64,000 nucleotides of DNA, from the NCBI RefSeq assembly GCF_025398315.1, contig NZ_JAODOQ010000001.1:1302001-1366000 (forward strand), written 5' to 3'. A program made the translations under genes and the position numbers. Below the pieces are notes generated by a model. The model saw only the letters and a list, made by a program, of their open reading frames with translations, was not told the DNA's origin and did no database searches. Numbering within the stretch: position 1 is the first letter of the stretch; each line of letters starts with the position of its first letter. The DNA comes from Shewanella phaeophyticola. GTDB taxonomy: Bacteria; Pseudomonadota; Gammaproteobacteria; Enterobacterales; Shewanellaceae. Below, piece by piece: positions 59,905-64,000 of this stretch.

Positions 59905-60733
59905 AGGGCACTCCGTTTCATCAATAAATTCCCCAAACCTAAAATGACGACAGTTTGCAGTAAGGGAATTGGCGTGTAAGCCAGTGACCCAAAGCCCTGA
60001 GTATTTATCATACTTGAAATTTGAGAACCCGGTAAAATCATGTTCAACCCACTCAGTTGCGGGAATTTGAAATTAATTAACCCGATAATAATTGAGACTA
60101 ATGCCCAAAGAATAATTGCAAAAATACTCGCTTGTCTTGCAGAGTTAGCATGTAATGACAAGAGTGCCATTGCAGCAGTGTAGGGTAATACCACAATAAA
60201 AAGATTAACCATTACCAGTAGGCTAGTGGTGACTGACGGTACTAATAAACTCATATCGCGAGTGAGCACCATGGCGATAGTGGCCAGCAGGGTTAGTATA
60301 ATTAACGACAATTGGATCAGCATTTGGCCGGCAAAACGGCCAAAGAAAAGACTGCTTCGGCTTACTCGCAAGGTTAAAAAACGTAAACTTCCGCGCTGCT
60401 TGTCTGAACTGAACTGATCTGCGGCGATAAAGATGCTAAACATAGGAAATAAATATAAGGCAGCGAGCCAGAACACGGCAAACTCAGCGACAGGCCATTC
60501 AAATAAATGTTGTAAACTGTCTGATCCAAATAGTGCTTCAGTAAAGCTTCTAAAATTAGGCCCATAATAAATTCAGAGGCACTTTTGATTGGGTAAAGTA
60601 ATAAAATCGCCCAAATAAGCATAAAAGCGATAAGGGCGACCATGCCACTTTTATTGGTAAAGCGCTTGCTGAGTTCGTATTTGGCCAATAACCAAATATG
60701 TGACAGCCCCGACGGGGGAGAGACGTGTTGCAT
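59901..60733 (-). pseudogene. ABC-2 type transporter permease, one frameshift
   Basis: About 278 residues with six membrane helices; the first is MVALIAFMLIWAILLLYPI and the main domain begins FWLAALYLFPMFSIFIAADQF with the ABC-2 motif SSDKQRGSLRFLTLRVSR. The frame breaks at 60559-60563: coding strand ATGGGCCTAAT, where one more C (GGGCCC) restores IMGPNFRSFTEALFGSD. It starts the operon with the ATPase gene downstream. Substrate unknown. Confidence 0.85.
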
Positions 60734-60826
60734 AATAGTAATCCTTGAATAAACTGTAATGATTTAGATAGCAGAGGCGATGCTCGTTATCGCTACCAGT
60801 CTGAGTTTACAGTGGTGTTCAATGTG

Positions 60827-61481
60827 CTAGTCGAGTAACGTTTCTAACCGAGCCATTTTTTGCTCTAGTACGTCAACTCTCTCAGTTAATTCTGCGATGC
60901 GATCTTGTTGGGTCAAACTGTGTTGCGTTTGGACTGAGACTTGAATGCTGTCACTACTGTTAACCTGATGCTCGTCAATATTACCGCTAAAGCATTCTAA
61001 AAAACGGCAATCCCGTTTATTTGGCTCACGAGCTAACTGGACTACAAGCGGTGTTTCACGTTTGCTTAAGTTCAACAATGTTGCCTCTACTTGGCTCACG
61101 TCGCCAAACTCATGTAAACGCGGTGTGCGCGTTTTAAGTTCGCCAGGTGTTTGTGAATGCACGTAAAAGTAATACACAAATGATCGCAACTTCAGCACTG
61201 CTGAGTTGTAATTCACTAAATTCGGTATTACAAAAACGATGTTTGTATTTAACAACGCGACTGCCAAACCCTGTTTGCTCACTGATTAAGCGTTTTTTAG
61301 TTAGGTCATCAATGAGGGCTTGTACTTCGGGTTCACTTAATGACATTACAGGTTCGCGGCTACTTTTTTGATTGCAGGCGAGGGTTAACGAATTAAGTGA
61401 CAGAGGGTATTGGTCGGGGGTGGTGAGTTCTTTTTCGAGTAAGCAACCGATAACGCGGGCTTCTAATGACGTCAATTCCAT
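60827..61481 (-). pseudogene. yceH: YceH family (DUF480) protein, one frameshift
   Basis: Two tandem winged-helix domains, about 218 residues. The N-terminal part is [27 protein letters not shown], the DUF480 opening. The break is at 61155-61160 (GCATTC on the coding strand); GGGCC restores [21 protein letters not shown], the most conserved line of the family. A C-terminal coiled coil closes it (ELTERVDVLEQKMARLETLL). The family is linked with DNA- or RNA-related roles but has no assigned function. Confidence 0.9.
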
Positions 61482-61598
61482 ACACTGTCCTTATAAAAAA
61501 TCGATGTAATACTTGTTGTTATTTTGCGTTGGCAGAAGGATAAATACTATGATGAGTGGCTAAAGGCACACTCATCATGTTTATGTGACAATATCGAT

Positions 61599-62433
61599 TT
61601 ACATGGTTAGACGAATACCATCGCTGTCGATACTGATGTCACCTGCTTTAAATAAACCGCCAATTGATTTTTTAAAGGCTTTTTTGCTCATGCCCAATTG
61701 GTCATAAATGATGTCGGCATCGGTTTTATCATGCAAAGGTAAAAAACCGTTAGCGCTTCGCAGCTTGTTGATAATAAGGCGAGCGTTTTTGTCTAAATCT
61801 TCTTTACCGCTTTTTTGTAAAACCAAATCAATTTTACCATCACTGCGCATGGTTTTAATAAACCCGGTTAGCTTTTGGCCAAAGCGAAGCTTTTGGAAAA
61901 CTTCATTAGTGTAAATAACACCCCAATGTGTGTTGTTAATAATGGCTTTGTAACCTAAATCGGTGGTTCCACCGATGATTAAGTTAACTTGTTCGCCAGG
62001 GGTGTAGTGAGCTTCAGTTTTGTCGACAAACTTATCCACTTTCGATGACGCCATAATGCGCTCATCGGCATGGTTGGCATGGACATAAACTAAATATGAA
62101 CGGCCTTCTTCTGCTGGTTTGTGCTGTTCACCAAAAGGCAACAGGAGATCTTTGTCTAAGCCCCAGTCTAAAAATGCGCCGTATGGGCACGGTGGCCACA
62201 ACTTTTAGGTAAGCAAACTCGCCAACTTGCGCCAGCGCTTTTTGGGTAGTTGCAATCACAATGTCTTCAGAGTCGAGATACAGAAATACATCGACCATAT
62301 CACCGACATTACACCCGGTAGGGACAAATTTATTAGGAAGCAAGACCTGTCCTAGCTCTTGAGCATTTAAGTAAACTCCAAAGTTCACTTGCTTAACCAC
62401 TTCTAATGAATAACGTTTACCGATTTGTATCAT
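61599..62433 (-). pseudogene. cvfB: CvfB-like S1 RNA-binding protein, one frameshift
   Basis: About 278 residues. An N-terminal S1-like domain (MIQIGKRYSLEVVKQVNFGVYLN) is followed by two more S1/OB domains and a C-terminal winged helix (MSKKAFKKSIGGLFKAGDI). The frame breaks at 62185-62190 (GTGCCC on the coding strand); GGGCC restores VVATGPYGAFLDWGLDKDLLLP, a family hallmark. CvfB proteins bind RNA and act in post-transcriptional control. Confidence 0.9.
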
Positions 62434-63002
62434 GAATGACTCTACTTAATAAAAAATGAAAAGGTGTTTTCAATCGGTTAATTATACACGTAAATCAACA
62501 CTAAGTTGTGTCATTTACTGTGAGTTGAAATTGATTTATTTGCTCAGTGCGTTATTGAACTTGGCTGAAGATAAAAAATCAGGTTTTTTGCAGTAATTAA
62601 TGGGTAATTTACTTGCATTACACTGCATTGCAGGTTTTAATTGCGCCGATTTTAGCAAGCAGGCTTGACCTTGATAAAGTGATCTTATTTTTGCTTTAAG
62701 CAGTAAAACACTCGTTACAGAAATTGAGTGATGTTGGATCAGCAATATTTGCAAGCTATACAGATGTGTGACTAAGATGTGTTGTGCCTTTAGTTAAAGC
62801 ATCAACAAGTTAACAAAGAGGGCTTCTATAAATTTGATGTTTGTGAGCATTAAACTTATTCCCCCCAGAGAGCTCAACGCATCAGAGTACGGCACATAAC
62901 ATGGCAACTTATATCAGTGATAGCGCTTAGTCGTTATCTGGATTTTAACAAGCAGTCGCATAAAAGTACTGCTTAACTTTGATACAAATACGGAAAATAA
63001 TT
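62434..63002. other. Intergenic region upstream of speA
   Basis: One weak frame on the reverse strand (62536-62754, starting TTG) would encode a short Cys-containing peptide without homology; I keep it out. The rest should hold the divergent promoters of cvfB and speA. AT-rich, no hairpin terminator seen. Confidence 0.4.
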
Positions 63003-64000
63003 ATGTCTGATTGGTCTATCGAAGATGCTCGCGCGGGTTATAACGTGACTCACTGGAGCCAAGGCTTTTACGGTATTCGTGAAGATGGCGAAGTCACAGT
63101 GTCACCTGATCCACAAAACCCAGCTCATAAAGTCGGTTTAAATGAATTGGCTAGAGATATGGTTAAAGCGGGCGTTTCGTTACCGGTACTGGTCCGTTTC
63201 CCACAGATTTTGCACCATAGAGTGGAAAGTTTATGTGAAGCCTTTAATGATGCGATTACTAAGTACGAATATCAAAATGATTATTTGTTAGTTTATCCGA
63301 TTAAAGTTAACCAACAACAAACCGTTGTTGAAGAGATTTTGGCGAGCCAAAAATCCAAAGAAGTACCGCAATTAGGCCTTGAAGCAGGCAGTAAGCCAGA
63401 ATTAATGGCGGTATTGGCCATGGCTCAAAAAGCCAGTTCTGTGATTGTGTGTAATGGTTATAAAGACAAAGAATACGTGCGTTTAGCCTTAATCGGCGAG
63501 AAGTTAGGCCATAAAGTTTACATCGTACTTGAAAAGATGTCTGAGCTTAAAATGGTATTGGCAGAAGCTGAGAAACTCGGTGTGACACCTCGTTTAGGTT
63601 TACGGGTGCGTTTAGCTTTCCAAGGCAAAGGTAAATGGCAAGCAAGTGGTGGCGAAAAGTCTAAATTTGGTTTGTCTGCTGCCCAAGTATTAAAAGTGGT
63701 TGAGCAATTACAACAAGCCAACATGCTTGAGTCATTACAGTTATTGCACTTCCATTTAGGCTCACAAATTGCCAACATTCGCGATATTCGCCAAGGTGTT
63801 GGTGAGGCGGGGCGTTTTTACTGTGAGCTACGCCAACTCGGCGCTAAAATTGAATGTTTTGACGTTGGCGGTGGTTTAGCGGTCGATTATGATGGCACTC
63901 GTAGTCAAAGCAACAACTCAATGAACTATGGTTTGAATGAGTATGCTAACAATATTGTTAATGTGTTAACCGATTTATGTAATGAATACGAGCAGCCAAT
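63003..64000 (+). CDS. speA: Biosynthetic arginine decarboxylase, 3' part outside window
   Basis: PLP-dependent decarboxylase that makes agmatine, the first step of putrescine synthesis. From ATG 63003 ([20 protein letters not shown]), 332 residues are visible. The PLP lysine is in [17 protein letters not shown], then [15 protein letters not shown] and the conserved [20 protein letters not shown] and [16 protein letters not shown]. The frame is open at the window edge. Intact as far as seen. Confidence 0.95.
   Translation, partial: MSDWSIEDARAGYNVTHWSQGFYGIREDGEVTVSPDPQNPAHKVGLNELARDMVKAGVSLPVLVRFPQILHHRVESLCEAFNDAITKYEYQNDYLLVYPIKVNQQQTVVEEILASQKSKEVPQLGLEAGSKPELMAVLAMAQKASSVIVCNGYKDKEYVRLALIGEKLGHKVYIVLEKMSELKMVLAEAEKLGVTPRLGLRVRLAFQGKGKWQASGGEKSKFGLSAAQVLKVVEQLQQANMLESLQLLHFHLGSQIANIRDIRQGVGEAGRFYCELRQLGAKIECFDVGGGLAVDYDGTRSQSNNSMNYGLNEYANNIVNVLTDLCNEYEQP

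Noticed and set aside
62536..62754. 72-residue reverse frame as a gene
   Set aside because: TTG start without ribosome site and no recognisable family.

Overview
The window looks like a chromosomal segment of a marine gammaproteobacterium, most probably Shewanella. The reasons are AT-leaning composition, the dedicated proteobacterial sortase locus (pdsR/pdsS/pdsO, target, class GN sortase), the ilvI-ilvH, ppk-gppA and ydbH-ynbE-ydbL arrangements, and close resemblance of many products to Shewanella proteins. Species is not claimed.

Layout. 1-4077: thiamine salvage operon (TonB receptor, YkoF-like protein, PnuT transporter, kinase). 4125-6280: lipoprotein, DoxX and YdjA-type nitroreductase. 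6281-9747: accessory island with three integron gene cassettes and attC-like sites, an IS91-type transposase remnant and a secreted orphan. 10092-13159: MFS exporter, VOC protein, small membrane protein, GST. 13388-21974: trhO, gppA, ppk1, yegD, creA, metC. 22145-28883: complete dedicated sortase system, with the two-component regulators divergent from pdsO-target-sortase. 28944-35801: LysR, MATE, oxidoreductase, enoyl-CoA hydratase, SDR, YdcH, radical SAM. 35825-38289: kefF-kefC. 38365-42169: ilvH-ilvI and a Bcr/CflA exporter. 42686-47383: collagen-like choice-of-anchor lipoprotein, SulP transporter, 2OG oxygenase. 47744-56854: periplasmic protein, ydbL-ynbE-ydbH, cdd, sbcB, an unknown, rlmA, cold-shock gene. 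57300-58660: IS110-family element. 59005-64000: ABC exporter, yceH, cvfB and the start of speA.

The most striking observation is a pattern of damage. I count 26 frameshifts or in-frame stops in 20 otherwise well conserved genes, including four in ilvI alone. For about 20 of them, the conserved protein sequence can be restored by putting the pentamer GGGCC (usually a Gly-Pro codon pair) back at the exact break; five more are compatible and one is unresolved. The altered forms vary (for example GTAGCC, GAAGCC, GGAGCC, GACC, GGCC). By eye only eight intact GGGCC/GGCCC sites remain. The simplest reading is a motif-specific consensus error, which would point to an unrecognised DNA modification at GGGCC. 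Real motif-targeted breakage with scarred repair is the biological alternative. Genes marked pseudogene because of these lesions may well be intact in the living cell.

Other points of interest: phased TTGCCA direct repeats in the pdsR-pdsO interval, a two-copy intergenic repeat with compensatory base changes in its hairpins, a structured leader upstream of the IS110 transposase that could be a bridge RNA, and cassettes of unknown function.
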